A stretch of DNA of 64,000 nucleotides from Chrysomallon squamiferum. Lineage: Eukaryota > Mollusca > Gastropoda > Neomphalida > Peltospiridae. Every line of letters begins with the position of its first letter. Position 1 is the stretch's first letter. The notes under the pieces were generated by a model, which saw only the letters and a list, made by a program, of their open reading frames with translations, made no database searches and had not been told where the DNA came from. A program made the translations under genes and the position numbers. The DNA is taken from NCBI GenBank assembly GCA_012295275.1, contig CM022677.1, positions 1,706,921 to 1,770,920 on the forward strand, given 5' to 3'. Positions 36,235 to 49,309 of the stretch are shown here, piece by piece.

Positions 36235-36430
36235 CTTCAAATTTCAAAATGGCCGACTACTTCTGTATAATGCATCTTGTTTGTGAGTGGTTTTCCTAGA
36301 ACTGACGCCTTTCTGTTTGACAAGATCACTTAACACTTTTTGTGTTTTGCTCTTTACAAAGTCGCCTGTTGCTAATCACGTGACTGAAATTAGATATTGT
36401 ACAAGTCACACCACGTATGTCGGTAGATAC
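36235..36430 (-). promoter_or_regulatory. Candidate promoter / first exon a1
   Basis: Minus strand: ACGTGGTGTGACTTGTACAA, then CAGTCACGTGATTAGCAACA and AGTCGGCCATTTTGAAATTT followed by GAAG|GTATGT, a strong donor. An E-box CACGTG and a CGGCCATTTT word are conserved in all four strong copies. No TATA box was identified with confidence. Confidence 0.45.
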
Positions 36431-36985
36431 ATGCAGATGTTTTATTATAATACAATTTGTGTAAAGCTGTTAAATAAATTTAAAAAAAAAAAGAAAAAAC
36501 AAACAGAAAAAAAGATATTTATTTTGTCATTACTTATTTTGTCTGTAAAATATTTATATTATTTCTAACTCAGTATATCGATGAAAAAGTAATGTTAACA
36601 AGTGTCTGTTATCTAGGTCAGATAAGAATAGCATGTCAGTTGTGTTGGCGACAAGAAACGTTTTACTACGATCGTGAAATATGCAATGTTATGGTGAATC
36701 AGAGTACACGGGACACTCATTTATTTGTAAGTGTTATGAGTCAGAGCGATCTAAACACAGGGGTGACAAATACAACCTTTATTATGTTTAGTATAAAAAC
36801 GAAAGCTTTTTTTTCAAATTGTTTGTTTGTTTGTTTTTATACTCATCATTGTGGTAATATTGTTTGTTTGTTTGTTTATTTATTTATTTATTTATTTATT
36901 TTACTTTCTTCTTATCTTTTCTTTTATTTGACTACAAATGATACATACCTCTCATACAGATTTATAAGAAATATCGATAAAATAT

Positions 36986-37030
<45 letters not shown>

Positions 37031-37839
37031 TATAATACAACTAAAACAAGCTAATATAAAAGTAAAAGTAAATTAATGTGTTAAAATACAGAAGTCTCCA
37101 CAACATTAGTAAAAACCACCACAATAATAATAATAAGAAGAAGAAGAAGAAGAAGAAGAATTAACATGTTTTAGACATAAACAAAATATTTGATCACATA
37201 AATAAAAGTATATAGTATTGTAAGAAACATACAAAAACAAAATAGAAAAATAGATGAGAGCGAGAACATGCGTATTACATTTTCACTAAACATATTACAA
37301 AATTCACATTTAACTGAATCTTTTTATACGATATAATACCAAATGTTTGTTATTAAGACAAATAATAAATTCTTGTACTGAAAGTTAGCTTCCCACCATT
37401 TGTCACAGAACTCTGTACCAAATTTATACTTTTCTCTTTTCCTTTTATATTTTTATTTTTCATTAATAGCTAGCATCAAGACACTATAAAACATAAAATT
37501 GTGGTCTTAAGTTATATTTTCTTTTCTACAAAATTAAACATGAAATCCAGTTGTCGTTAGCAAAAAGAACTTTTAAAAATAAAATTCCTTTCTTTGCACT
37601 GTCTTGTAATAAGCTGAGTTATTATCAGTTTTAATGCGAACATTATATTATAATCTATTGACGTAGTATTTTTATCTTCTCTCATGCTTCACGTTTCTCT
37701 AGAAAGTTTGACCAGATACGTAATACATTTTTCCAGAAGGAATTTGTGCGTTTCAACAATTTTGCTTCACTAAAACTAATATCAGTGAAGCTTTTCATAA
37801 TAAACAGTTACTCGAAAGAGAGGCAATGTCTTCCCTAAA

Positions 37840-38097
37840 ATTTATATCTTTAATCCACGATATCTTTACCCATTAAAAAGTCACTTAAACAACCATTTTG
37901 ATAATAGTCAAATAATTGGGCAGCGGGTGTTTGTTTTTTTCTAGCTATTTTATCGTGGTTTTTTATTCCAAATAAACTGAAATTATTAAAGAAATGGGTT
38001 TCTAATATTTTAAAGAAATAGTTTGTTGGATTTGGCAGTGAAGAAAAAAGTAAACAGTTTTCGATAAAACTAAACTTTTGATTGCAGTAATTTTTCA
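37840..38097 (-). pseudogene. LINE reverse-transcriptase 3' fragment in unit 1
   Basis: The minus strand reads SSLPNPTNYFFKILETHFFN then SLFGIKNHDKIARKKQTPAA and QLFDYYQNGCLSDFLMG, matching the region after the RT catalytic core of mollusc LINE ORF2 proteins (the LPNP...IFFNFLW...K.I.R pattern). It is cut off by the AAT run at 38100 within an ITAIKS-like motif and frameshifted there. The same piece occurs in units 2 and 3. Confidence 0.7.
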
Positions 38098-38100
38098 TAC

Positions 38101-38113
38101 GTAAGTTATAAAC

Positions 38114-38175
<62 letters not shown>

Positions 38176-38612
38176 TATAATACAACAACAACATCAACAT
38201 CATCAATAGCAACAATAATAATAATAACAAATATGTTTTACAGTATACTGAATATGAGTGTACATGTCTTATTTCTCTGACGAGGCTTGCATGACCAGTT
38301 TCAATGTAATCTAACACTGACTGTTTGCTTGTTATGTAGGTCATATAAAAACAGCGTGACACTGGTACGCGAGACACACAAAGATATACTCGGGTGTTAT
38401 TTACAGCGATCTGACAAGTAAATTGTTACTACACTGTCTGTCCATAAGTGTAGAAAGACAATAAAGACAACCGCCAAACAAACTCGTAAATAATAATAAT
38501 AACAAGAAATATATGAGATAATATGATCAAATCCTCTAGTGGCACTTTCCATAGACAACCAACAATAGTAGTAGTACTACAACAACAACAAAAACAACAA
38601 CTACTACTACTA

Positions 38613-38659
<47 letters not shown>

Positions 38660-39679
38660 ATAATAATAATAATAATAATAAAAACTAATACAAATTATAT
38701 GAGATAATATTATCGCATCCTCTAATTACACCTTCCATATACCAGATGTTAAGAATCATTTAGGAGTTTGTTATATGGCGATAATGTTTCTTCTTTTTTC
38801 TTTTTGGATGTTTTCCATTGTAGATGAAAACAAATACAATAACGTTTTATACCCTGGCTGGAACGGGTGACAGACCAACCAACGTTAGGTAACAAGGAAG
38901 GAACGAATGAAGAAAAGAAGAAACAATGAAAGGAACACACACCTTCAAATTTCAAAATGGCCGACTACTTCTGTATAATGCGTGTTGTTTGTGCGTGGTT
39001 TTCCTAGAGCTGACGCCTTTCTGTTTGACAAGATCACTTAACACTTTTTGTGTTTTGCTCTTTACAAAGTCGCCTGTTGCTAATCACGTGACTGAAATTA
39101 GATATTGTACAAGTCACACCACGTATGTCGGTAGATACATGCAGCTGTTTTATTATAATACAATTTGTGTAAAGCTGTTAAATAAATTTAACAAAAAAAG
39201 AAGAAAAACAAACAGAAAAAAAGATATTTATTTTGTCATTACTTATTTTGTCTGTAAAATATTTATATTATTTCTAACTCAGTATATCGATGAAAAAGTA
39301 ATGTTAACAAGTGTCTGTTATCTAGGTCAGATAAGAATAGCATGTCAGTTGTGTTGGCGACAAGAAACGTTTTACTACGATCGTGAAATATGCAATGTAA
39401 TGGTGAATCAGAGTACACGGGACACTCATTTATTTGTAAGTGTTATGAGTCAGAGCGATCTAAACACAGGGGTGACAAATACAACCTTTATTATGTTTAG
39501 TATAAAAACGAAAGCTTTTTTCAAATACTAACACTTATACTCATCATTGTGGTAATATTGTTTGTTTGTTTGTTTATTTATTTATTTATTTATTTTACTT
39601 TCTTCTTATCTTTTCTTTTATTTGACTACAAATGATACATACCTCTCATACAGATTTATAAGAAATATCGATAAAATAT

Positions 39680-39721
<42 letters not shown>

Positions 39722-39821
39722 TATAATACAACTAAAACAAGCTAATATAAAACTAAAAGTAAATTAATGTGTTAAAATACAGAAGTCTCCACAACATTAG
39801 TAAAAACCACAATAATAATAA

Positions 39822-39852
<31 letters not shown>

Positions 39853-40798
39853 AAGAATTAACATGTTTTAGACATAAACAAAATATTTGATCACATAAAT
39901 AAAAGTATATAGTATTGTAAGAAACATACAAAAACAAAATAGAAAAATAGATGAGAGCGAGAACATGCGTATTACATTTTCACTAAACATATTACAAAAT
40001 TCACATTTAACTGAATCTTTTTATACGATATAATACCAAATGTTTGTTATTAAGACAAATAATAAATTCTTGTACTGAAAGTTAGCTTCCCACTATTTGT
40101 CACAGAACTCTGTACAAAATTTATACTTTTCTCTTTTCCTTTTATATTTTTATTTTTCATTAATAGCTAGCATCAAGACACTATAAAACATAAAATTGTG
40201 GTCTTAAGTTATATTTTCTTTTCTACAAAATTAAACATGAAATCCAGTTGTCGTTAGCAAAAAGAACTTTTAAAAATAAAATTCCTTTCTTTGCCACTGT
40301 CTTATAATAAGCTGAGTTATTATCAGTTTTAATGCGAACATTATATTATAATCTATTGACGTAGTATTTTTATCTTCTCTCATGCTTCACGTTTCTCTAG
40401 AAAGTTTGACCAGATACGTAATACATTTTTCCAGAAGGAATTTGTGCGTTTCAACAATTTTGCTTCACTAAAACTAATATCAGTGAAGCTTTTCATAATA
40501 AACAGTTACTCGAAAGAGAGGCAATGTCTTCCCTAAAATTTATATCTTTAATCCACGATATCTTTACCCATTAAAAAGTCACTTAAACAACCATTTTGAT
40601 AATAGTCAAATAATTGGGCAGCGGGTGTTTGTTTTTTTCTAGCTATTTTATCGTGGTTTTTTATTCCAAATAAACTGAAATTATTAAAGAAATGGGTTTC
40701 TAATATTTTAAAGAAATAGTTTGTTGGATTTGGCAGTGAAGAAAAAAGTAAACAGTTTTCGATAAAACTAAACTTTTGATTGCAGTAATTTTTCATAC
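38101..40798 (-). repeat. 2.7-kb tandem unit 2
   Basis: Same order of parts as unit 1, with few base differences and changed triplet-run lengths. The candidate first exon a2 has its donor at 38943 (GAAG|GTGTGT). The LINE piece lies at about 40540-40795. Confidence 0.9.
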
Positions 40799-40811
40799 GT
40801 AAGTTATAAAC

Positions 40812-40876
<65 letters not shown>

Positions 40877-41313
40877 TATAATACAACAACAACATCAACA
40901 TCATCAATAGCAACAATAATAATAATAACAAATATGTTTTACAGTATACTGAATATGAGTGTACATGTCTTATTTCTCTGACGAGGCTTGCATGACCAGT
41001 TTCAATGTAATCTAACACTGACTGTTTGCTTGTTATGTAGGTCATATAAAAACAGCGTGACACTGGTACGCGAGACACACAAAGATATACTCGGGTGTTA
41101 TTTACAGCGATCTGACAAGTTAATTGTTACTACACTGTCTGTCCATAAGTGTAGAAAGACAATAAAGACAACCGCCAAACAAACTCGTAAATAATAATAA
41201 TAACAAGAAATATATGAGATAATATGATCAAATCCTCTAGTGGCACTTTCCATAGACAACCAACAATAGTAGTAGTACTACAACAACAACAAAAACAACA
41301 ACTACTACTACTA

Positions 41314-41382
<69 letters not shown>

Positions 41383-42331
41383 CTAATACAAATTATATGA
41401 GATAATATTATCGCATCCTCTAATTACACCTTCCATATACCAGATGGCAAGAATCATTTAGGAGTTTGTTATATGGCGATAATGTTTCTTCTTTTTTCTT
41501 TTTGGATGTTTTCCATTGTAGATGAAAACAAATACAATAACGTTTTATACCCTGGCTGGAACGGGTGACAGACCAACCAACGTTAGGTAACAAGGAAGGA
41601 ACGAATGAAGAAAAGAAGAAACAATGAAAGGAACACACACCTTCAAATTTCAAAATGGCCGACTACTTCTGTATAATGCGTGTTGTTTGTGCGTGGTTTT
41701 CCTAGAGCTGACGCCTTTCTGTTTGACAAGATCACTTAACACTTTTTGTGTTTTGCTCTTTACAAAGTCGCCTGTTGCTAATCACGTGACTGAAATTAGA
41801 TATTGTACAAGTCACACCACGTATGTCGGTAGATACATGCAGATGTTTTATTATAATTTGTGTAAACCTGTTAAATAAATTTAAAAAAAAAGAAGAAGAA
41901 AAACAAACAGAAAAAAAGATATTTATTTTGTCATTACTTATTTTGTCTGTAAAATATTTATATTATTTCTAACTCAGTATATCGATGAAAAAGTTATGTT
42001 AACAAGTGTCTGTTATCTAGGTCAGATAAGAATAGCGTGTCAGTTGTGTTGGCGACAAGAAACGTTTTACTACGATCGTGAAATATGCAATGTAATGGTG
42101 AATCAGAGTACACGGGACACTCATTTATTTGTAAGTTATGAGTCAGAGCGATCTAAACACAGGGGTGACAAATACAACCTTTATTATGTTTAGTATCATT
42201 GTGGTAATATTGTTTGTTTGTTTGTTTATTTATTTATTTATTTATTTTACTTTCTTCTTATCTTTTCTTTTATTTGACTACAAATGATACATACCTCTCA
42301 TACAGATTTATAAGAAATATCGATAAAATAT

Positions 42332-42367
<36 letters not shown>

Positions 42368-42476
42368 TATAATACAACTAAAACAAGCTAATATAAAAGT
42401 AAAAGTAAATTAATGTGTTAAAATACAGAAGTCTCCACAACATTAGTAAAAACCACAATAATAATAATAATAATAA

Positions 42477-42507
<31 letters not shown>

Positions 42508-43463
42508 AATTAACATGTTTTAGACATAAAAAAATATTTGATCACATAAATAAAAGTATATATTATTGTAAGAAACATACAAAAACAAAATAGAAAAATA
42601 GATCAGAGCGAGAACATGCGTATTACATTTTCACTAAACATATTACAAAATTCACATTTAACTGAATCTTTTTATACGATATAATACCAAATGTTTGTTA
42701 TTAAGACAAATAATAAATTCTTGTACTGAAAGTTAGCTTCCCACCATTTGTCACAGAACTCTGTACCAAATTTATACTTTTCTCTTTTCCTTTTTTATTT
42801 TTATTTTTTATTAATAGCTAGCATCAAGACACTATAAAATATAAAATTGTGGTCTTAAGTTATATTTTCTTTTCTACAAAATTAAACATGAAATCCAGTT
42901 GTCGTTAGCAAAAAGAGCTTTTAAAAATAAAATTCCTTTCTTTGCCACTGTCTTATAATAAGCTGATTTATTATCAGTTTTAATGCGAACATTATATTAT
43001 AATCTATTGACGTAGTATTTTTATCTTCTCTCATGCTTCACGTTTCTCTAGAAAGTATGACCAGATATGTAATACATTTTTCCAAAAGGAATTTGTGCGT
43101 TTCAACAATTTTGCTTCACTGTAGGCTGACCCTAAAACTAATATCAGTGAAGCTTTTCATAATAAACAGTTACTCGAAAGAGAGGCAATGTCTTGGCTAA
43201 AATTTATATCTTTAATCCACGATATCTTTACCCATTAAAAAGTCACTTAAACAACCATTTTGATAATAGTCAAATAATTGGGCAGCGGGTGTTTGTTTTT
43301 TTCTAGCTATTTTATCGTGGTTTTTTATTCCAAATAAACTGAAATTATTAAAGAAATGGGTTTCTAATATTTTAAAGAAATAGTTTGTTGGATTTGGCTG
43401 TGAAGAAAAAAGTAAACAATTTTCGATAAAACTAAACTTTTGATTGCAGTAATTTTTCATACG
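40799..43463 (-). repeat. 2.7-kb tandem unit 3
   Basis: Same order of parts; candidate first exon a3 has its donor at 41641 (GAAG|GTGTGT). It has a small deletion near 41855 and lacks a stretch after 42195 present in unit 1. Near 43120 it has an extra CACTGTAGGCTGACCCTAAA segment, matched in the distal copy (46640-46665), so unit 3 is in that respect closer to the distal copy. Confidence 0.9.
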
Positions 43464-43475
43464 TAAGTTATAAAC

Positions 43476-43522
<47 letters not shown>

Positions 43523-43952
43523 TATAATACAACAACAACAACATCAACATCATCAATAGCAACAATAATAATAATAACAAATATGTTTTACAGTATACTG
43601 AATATGAGTGTACATGTCTTATTTCTCTGACGAGGCTTGCATGACCAGTTTCAATGTAATCTAACACTGACTGTTTGCTTGTTATGTAGGTCATATAAAA
43701 ACAGCGTGACACTGGTACACGAGACACACAAAGATATACTCGGGTGTTATTTACAGCGATCTGACAAGTTAATTGTTACTACACTGTCTGTCCATAAGTG
43801 TAGAAAGACAATAAAGACAACCGCCAAACAAACTCGTAAATAATAATAATAACAAAAAATATATGAGATAATATGATCAAATCCTCTAGTGGCACTTTCC
43901 ATAGACAACCAACAATAGTAGTAGTACTACAACAACAACAACAACAACAACA

Positions 43953-44041
<89 letters not shown>

Positions 44042-44298
44042 CTAATACAAATTATATGAGATAATATTATCGCATCCTCTAATTACACCTTCCATATACC
44101 AGATGGCAAGAATCATTTAGGAGTTTGTTATATGGCGATAATGTTTCTTCTTTTTTCTTTTTGGATGTTTTCCATTGTAGATGAAAACAAATACAATAAC
44201 ATTTTATACCCTGGCTGGAACGGGTGACAGACCAATCAATGTTAGGTAACAAGGAAGGAACGAATGAAGAAAAGAAGAAACAATGAAAGGAACACACG
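43464..44298 (-). repeat. 2.7-kb tandem unit 4, partial
   Basis: Matches the first 830 bp of the other units (AAT run, YIETGH module, compound triplet tract) up to GAAAGGAACACACGC. It then switches to AAAT repeats exactly where the first-exon segment should begin. Confidence 0.9.
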
Positions 44299-44329
44299 CA
44301 AATAAATAAATAAATAAATAAATTAATTA

Positions 44330-44379
<50 letters not shown>

Positions 44380-44457
44380 AATTAAATAAATTTGAATAAA
44401 ATTAAAAACAATATACACTACTTTATAGGTTCAAAATAGTTACCTACCTGAAAAACT

Positions 44458-44531
44458 TCCTGATCGATAATTTCTTAGAAATGAGTTATTTCTGTTTAAC
44501 GACTCTACTATTGATCACATAGATCAGGAAT
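44458..44531 (-). other. Candidate 5'UTR exon b1 (distal)
   Basis: A 74-nt segment is bounded by TTTATTTATAG|ATTCCTGATC and by GTTTTTCAG|GTAGGTAAC, both strong splice signals on the minus strand. It is homologous to b2 near the BTB gene. Confidence 0.5.
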
Positions 44532-44799
44532 CTATAAATAAATAAATAAAATGAAATAAAGTAAAAGACTGATGAATATATAGCATAAGCTGTCAACGAT
44601 ATATTGAACTATACTTAGGTGCTAACATTACAACTAGTACTGCTGCTACTACTAGGACCAGTACTACTACTACTGTTACTAGTCCCACTACTACTACTAC
44701 TACTACTACTACTGCTAATAGAATAATAATTATTATTATAAGGACGATAGCATTATTATTATTACTATTAAATAAGTTTATCGATGTTTCTCATAAAGT

Positions 44800-44853
<54 letters not shown>

Positions 44854-44980
44854 CGCCTTTACCAAAATTCCCACACAAATTTATAGTTAATACAAAATAG
44901 ATTACAAGTTGAATATGTCTGATTTGTTTTAAGCAAAGCAATAGTACGGCATATATTAAATCAAAATAAAATACAAATAC

Positions 44981-45185
44981 CTTCAAATTTCAAAATGGCC
45001 GACTACTTCTGAATAATGCGTCTTGTTTGTGAGTGGTTTTCCTAGAACTGACTCCTTCCTGCTTGACAAGGTCACTGAAATATTTTCTGTGTGTCGCTGT
45101 TTACTAAGTCGTCTGCTGATAAGCACGTGATAGAAACCACATATCGCACAAGTCACACCACGTATAGCGATAGATACATACAAAG
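44981..45185 (-). promoter_or_regulatory. Candidate promoter / first exon a4 (distal, diverged)
   Basis: The same block as a1-a3 with more differences: ACGTGGTGTGACTTGTGCGA, ATCACGTGCTTATCAGCAGA and AGTCGGCCATTTTGAAATTT followed by GAAG|GTATTT. It sits about 450 bp before exon b1, the same a-then-b order as near the BTB gene. Confidence 0.45.
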
Positions 45186-45199
45186 ATTTTGTGTGTGTG

Positions 45200-45239
<40 letters not shown>

Positions 45240-45244
<5 letters not shown>

Positions 45245-45803
45245 TTTGTCTGTAAAATATTAATATTTATTTCTCACTCAGTATATCGATGAAAAAGTTA
45301 TGTTAACAAGTGTCTATTAAGTAGGTCAGATAAGAATAGCGTGTCAGTTGTGTTGGCGACAAGAAACGTTATACTACGATCGTGAAATATGCAATGTAAT
45401 GGTGAATCAGAGTACACGGGACACTCATTTATTTGTAAGTGTTATGAGTCAGAGCGATCTAAACACAGGGGTGACAAATACCAGCTTTATTATGTTTAGT
45501 ATAACAAAATAGCATTGTTCAAACAGTAACAGTTGTACTCATTATTGGTGTGATATATTTATAGATATATTTATTTATTTATATCACTTTTTCCTTTTTT
45601 ATTTATCTGTTGGTATTTTTCTTTACAAATGATACATGATACAACTAATATACGCTAATAAAAAAAGAGTAAATTAATGTATTAAAATACAGAAGACTCC
45701 ATAGCATCTGTAAAAACAACAACAACAACAACAATAATAATAATAAGAAGAAGAAGACGAAGAAGAAGACGAAGAAGAAGAAGAAGAAGAAGACGAAGAA
45801 GAA

Positions 45804-45838
<35 letters not shown>

Positions 45839-46600
45839 AGAAGAAGAAGAAGACGAAGAAGAAGAAGAAGAAGAAGAACAAGAACAAGACGAAGAAGAAG
45901 AGGAAGAATTAACATGTTTTAGAGATATAAATGTTTCTTCATATAAATAAAAGTACACATTATTGTAAGAAACATACAAAATGGCATGACAGAAAAATAA
46001 ATTAAAACTTTGTATATTTTTGCATATTCTATCCTTGAATATTTATCTCATATTTACAGAATGTCTGAACTTATTTACATGAAGCGCATTAAATTTCACT
46101 AAACATATTTATATTTATCTCAGTCTTTCTTCTACCATATAATATGCAATGCTTACTAGTTGACATGATAACTAACAAGATCTTACACTGATATTATCTA
46201 AGCTCTGTGTCTGAAGTTACCTTTGGGTGAAAGAAGATTTCCACTTGTCCACCATTTGTCACAGACCTCTGTACCAAAATATTCTGCCATTTAGCTTTCT
46301 TATATTTTTTATAAAAACAGTTTACACTAGTTATTGACAGCTAGCATCACGCCTTTGTGAACTGTAAATAGTCTAAAGTTATATTTTCTTTTCTACAAAA
46401 TGCAATGCATGAAAGCCAGGTGGCATTAACAAAATGTTATTTTAGAACTAAAATTCCTTTCTTTGCCAGTGTCTTATAATAATCAGATTTATAATCAGTT
46501 TTAATATGAACGTTATACTAAATCTACTGACATAGTATTTTTATCTTGTCCCTTATCGTTGCACATTTCTCTAGAAAGTTTAACCCTATATACAATTCAT
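45240..46600 (-). repeat. Distal diverged copy of the 2.7-kb unit
   Basis: Contains the module GTCAGATAAGAATAGCGTGT (45330), a GAA-rich purine tract (45746-45910) at the place of the GAA runs of units 1-3, and the CTAGCATCA...GTGTCTTATAATAA segment. It has many base differences and indels relative to units 1-3, so it separated earlier. Confidence 0.8.
45716..45910. repeat. AAC/AAT then long (AAG/ACG)n purine tract
   Basis: About 160 bp of almost pure purine on the plus strand, mainly GAA with GAC and GAGGAA variants. Confidence 0.95.
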
Positions 46601-46619
46601 TTTTAGAAAAGGAATTTGT

Positions 46620-47350
46620 GCGTTTCAGCAATTTTGCTTCACTGTCGGCTGACCCTAAAACTAGTGTCAGTGAAACTCAAGATAAAGCATCGGCAATCTT
46701 TTTCTAGAAGCGGACCACATAACACATGGCTCATCTTCAGGGGGGCCAAATACACTGAAAGAGTTTCTGCTAGTTTAAAGAAATAGTTTGTTGGATTTGT
46801 CAGTGAAGAAAAAACAAACAACTTTCGATAAAAAATAACTTTTGATTGCAGTAATTTTTCCTAGAGGTGAGAAAGAACATTTTGACCATTGTTCAAGAAG
46901 CGGTTTAACCTCATTCAACTTTGCATTAAAGTTTAATTCTGGTATTTGGCACAGATCCGTGGAAAACCGTACCCGAAGTATTGTGAATTCTGTAGTCCAT
47001 TTTAATTTTTGTTTTGAACACTTTTTTTATGAACAAATTTGTCGTTGGCTAATTTTATTATATTTGTTTTATATGTATTAACTTTGAGACCTGATATATC
47101 AGTAAACTAGTTTAATGTTTCCACAGATGCTCACAGAGTTTTATCGTCGGCGAACTGTGAAATTTTAAATTCGCTGCCGTTTATCTCAATCCCGTATATA
47201 CGTTTCTTATTTCTTACCAAGATTCCAAGAATCTCAACATAAAAGATGGAAACACAGTGAAATAACAGATCCCTTGTCTATCTCCTGTTTCTCGTTTTAA
47301 GCGTTTAGCAATCTTACCATTTATGTATGAACACGTATCTGTTTATTTGA
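46620..47350 (-). pseudogene. LINE ORF2 reverse-transcriptase fragment
   Basis: Minus strand from about 47320: GKIAKRLKRETGDRQG, EILGILVRNKKRIYGIEING, SEFKISQFADDKTL (the F/YADD catalytic motif of RT). After a gap in similarity comes an open 65-codon run (about 47005-46815): WTTEFTILRVRFSTDLCQIP, ELNFNAKLNEVKPLLEQWSK, FSPLGKITAIKSYFLSK; then shifted SSLTNPTNYFFKLAETL. Frameshifts and stops occur between blocks, and the rest of ORF2 is missing. It is the longest version of the LINE piece carried by the 2.7-kb units. Confidence 0.8.
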
Positions 47351-47456
47351 AAGTCCAAAGTAAGAACATGGATTTTTTTGTTAATTTTTTTTATTAAACG
47401 ATGTTTTATGAAAAGCTTTTATTCCAAAGCTACAATTAATTAAGAATAACTTGAAA

Positions 47457-47520
47457 CACTAAGGGGAAATAACTCAAGCTTTATCTTTATGCAAGTGGTA
47501 AAGGAATTATCTCCCACTGT
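47457..47520. mobile_element. Short foldback element, GGGAAATAACTC type
   Basis: CACTAAGGGGAAATAACTCA (left) and GGAATTATCTCCCACTG (right) are imperfect inverted repeats around about 25 bp. The motif is shared with the foldback at 22680-22806. Confidence 0.55.
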
Positions 47521-48935
47521 ATCAGTAAACACTTTTGTTGTCTGCTAAATGAAGACTGTGAAACACGGAGTGTTTGTTACTCGACATTTGCTGTGAGTGG
47601 TGATCATTAAATAACAGGAGTATTGTTATTATTATTATTATTGTTGTTATTATGACTATGATTATGATTATTATTGATTTACTAATAGGAATTAGTCTGT
47701 ATGATCATGGTCTATGTTAACAAACTGTTGAAACAGAATAAACTGTATATAATATACACCGATATGCTATATTCCATTTGTAGTAGATACTTATGAAAGG
47801 TTGATTTAGAAAAAGCTAATAACAAACTCAGATGGAAGGCGGAGATCTGGATACTCAGAGCTCACGAATCTACTTTTATATGTAGCCTCGCAGCTGTACG
47901 CGTTGTTGTCTGTGTCTGTCTCTCTGTGTGTGTAATTTAGGACTGATTATTTTTTATGTGCCTTTCATTAGACTTTTGATAATAGTACGGCGCTACCACA
48001 GGAAGACAAAGTCCGATCACGACCTCACAAACCCCGTCAGATACCGCTGACAACGTTACCGTTCGGCCATGAAGACAACCTTGAAACGCCTGCCCAGTAA
48101 CTGAGGTAATCACTGCTTTCCACAAAGCACGGCGTGTTTTGACTTTCGTTATTTCTGTGTGTATCTGTGTTTTCCTGGAAACATGGCAATGACAAGTGTG
48201 TATTTAGAGTTGAATATTCCATTTCTGTTTGTGTCGTCTGCATAATAATTAAGCAGAGTTAGAGACAGAAGGTCTTAAGTGCATATATTAATAAGTTATT
48301 TTTACGTGTTTACATGTGTACATATCCGAGTGTCTGAGTATGTCGGTCTGTCTGTCCCTCTCTCTGTATTTCTCTCAGAATGTTATATTTATTTATTTAT
48401 TTTATATTTACTTTTTCAAAAGTAGTAAGTTATTTATGTATAACTTTGTATATATGTGTATGAAAGTTACATTTGATTGTTAATAAATGTTTCATTGTTA
48501 TAAATCGGTTTAGTATTACGGTTAGGGTTAAGGTCAAGATCAAGGCTGGTATAAAATTTATCTTAATATCAGTTATCTTTCAAGATGATTTTATTTTGTT
48601 GCCAAATGTTACTAAACTTCTTAAGTCATTCCGGTTGTAAAAAATAAATATAGTTATTATTATTAAAACTTTAAAAGAAGTCTGTTATATTAACATTCAT
48701 ATTCATTGCAGTCTTTTTTCAGTTCATTCTGTACGTAAAGTATATAATTCAGAAATACTATGGCCAAAACGAAGACGTTTATTACTTATAACATAAGAAT
48801 ACAAAAGTCTTGTTTTATTATAAAAATGTAAACCATGCCTTATACAGATTAGATATTGCTAGACATGAAATATGATTACAACGAAGATAAAGAACTTAGA
48901 TCATTTAATATGGAGCTGATGGCACTATTTCATTT
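47521..48935. other. Gene-less stretch with one SINE
   Basis: Apart from the SINE at 47985-48145 no feature was recognised. A short TTAGGGTTA word group near 48520-48530 resembles the telomere-like repeats. Confidence 0.5.
47985..48145 (-). mobile_element. tRNA-derived SINE, internally deleted
   Basis: The minus strand shares with the plus-strand SINE at 50130: CGGCGTGCTTTGTGGAAAGC, TGATTACCTCAGTTACTG, GGCCGAACGGTAAC (A-box-like), TCAGCGGTATCTGA, and TTTGTGAGGTCGTGATCGGA, CTTTGTC. The stretch from after the A box through the B box is missing here. Confidence 0.7.
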
Positions 48936-48988
48936 TTTCTTCTTCTTCTTCTTCTTATTGTTATTGTTATTATTATTATTATTGTTAT

Positions 48989-49053
<65 letters not shown>

Positions 49054-49055
49054 TT
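48936..49055. repeat. Compound TTC-TTA-CTA microsatellite
   Basis: Successive TTC, TTA/TTG and CTA triplet runs. The poly-Leu frame is an artefact. Confidence 0.95.
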
Positions 49056-49309
49056 ACTGAATCTTTATTTATTATTATATTTTAATTCATTTATTTAATT
49101 TTATCATTCCAATACATATAGCTTTTTATTATAATTTTTATTTATTTATTTAGAAGAGGATTGATACCAGCTCATTACTGTATTTATTCTTTGTATCTTA
49201 TTCTGTTCAAACATGTGGTGAGTCAGATTTATTTTATTTAAGGGTACACCAACCCTAGCACGTGACAAATACAAAGCGTATTCAACAGCCCAGGCTGCAG
49301 GCAAGTTAT

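Noticed and set aside
36245-36300. ATGGCCGACTACTTC on the plus strand as a start codon (MADYFCIM)
   Set aside because: The frame stops within about 16 codons in the intact copies, and conservation fits a minus-strand first exon with donor better.
37850-38377. 175-residue minus-strand frame, repeated in each unit
   Set aside because: It joins a promoter-side segment, a Leu/Tyr polymer from the AAT run and a LINE fragment; only the last part has protein similarity.
44300-44840. tRNA or rRNA genes in the gene-less stretches
   Set aside because: Only triplet repeats and AT-rich sequence are visible; no RNA gene signature.
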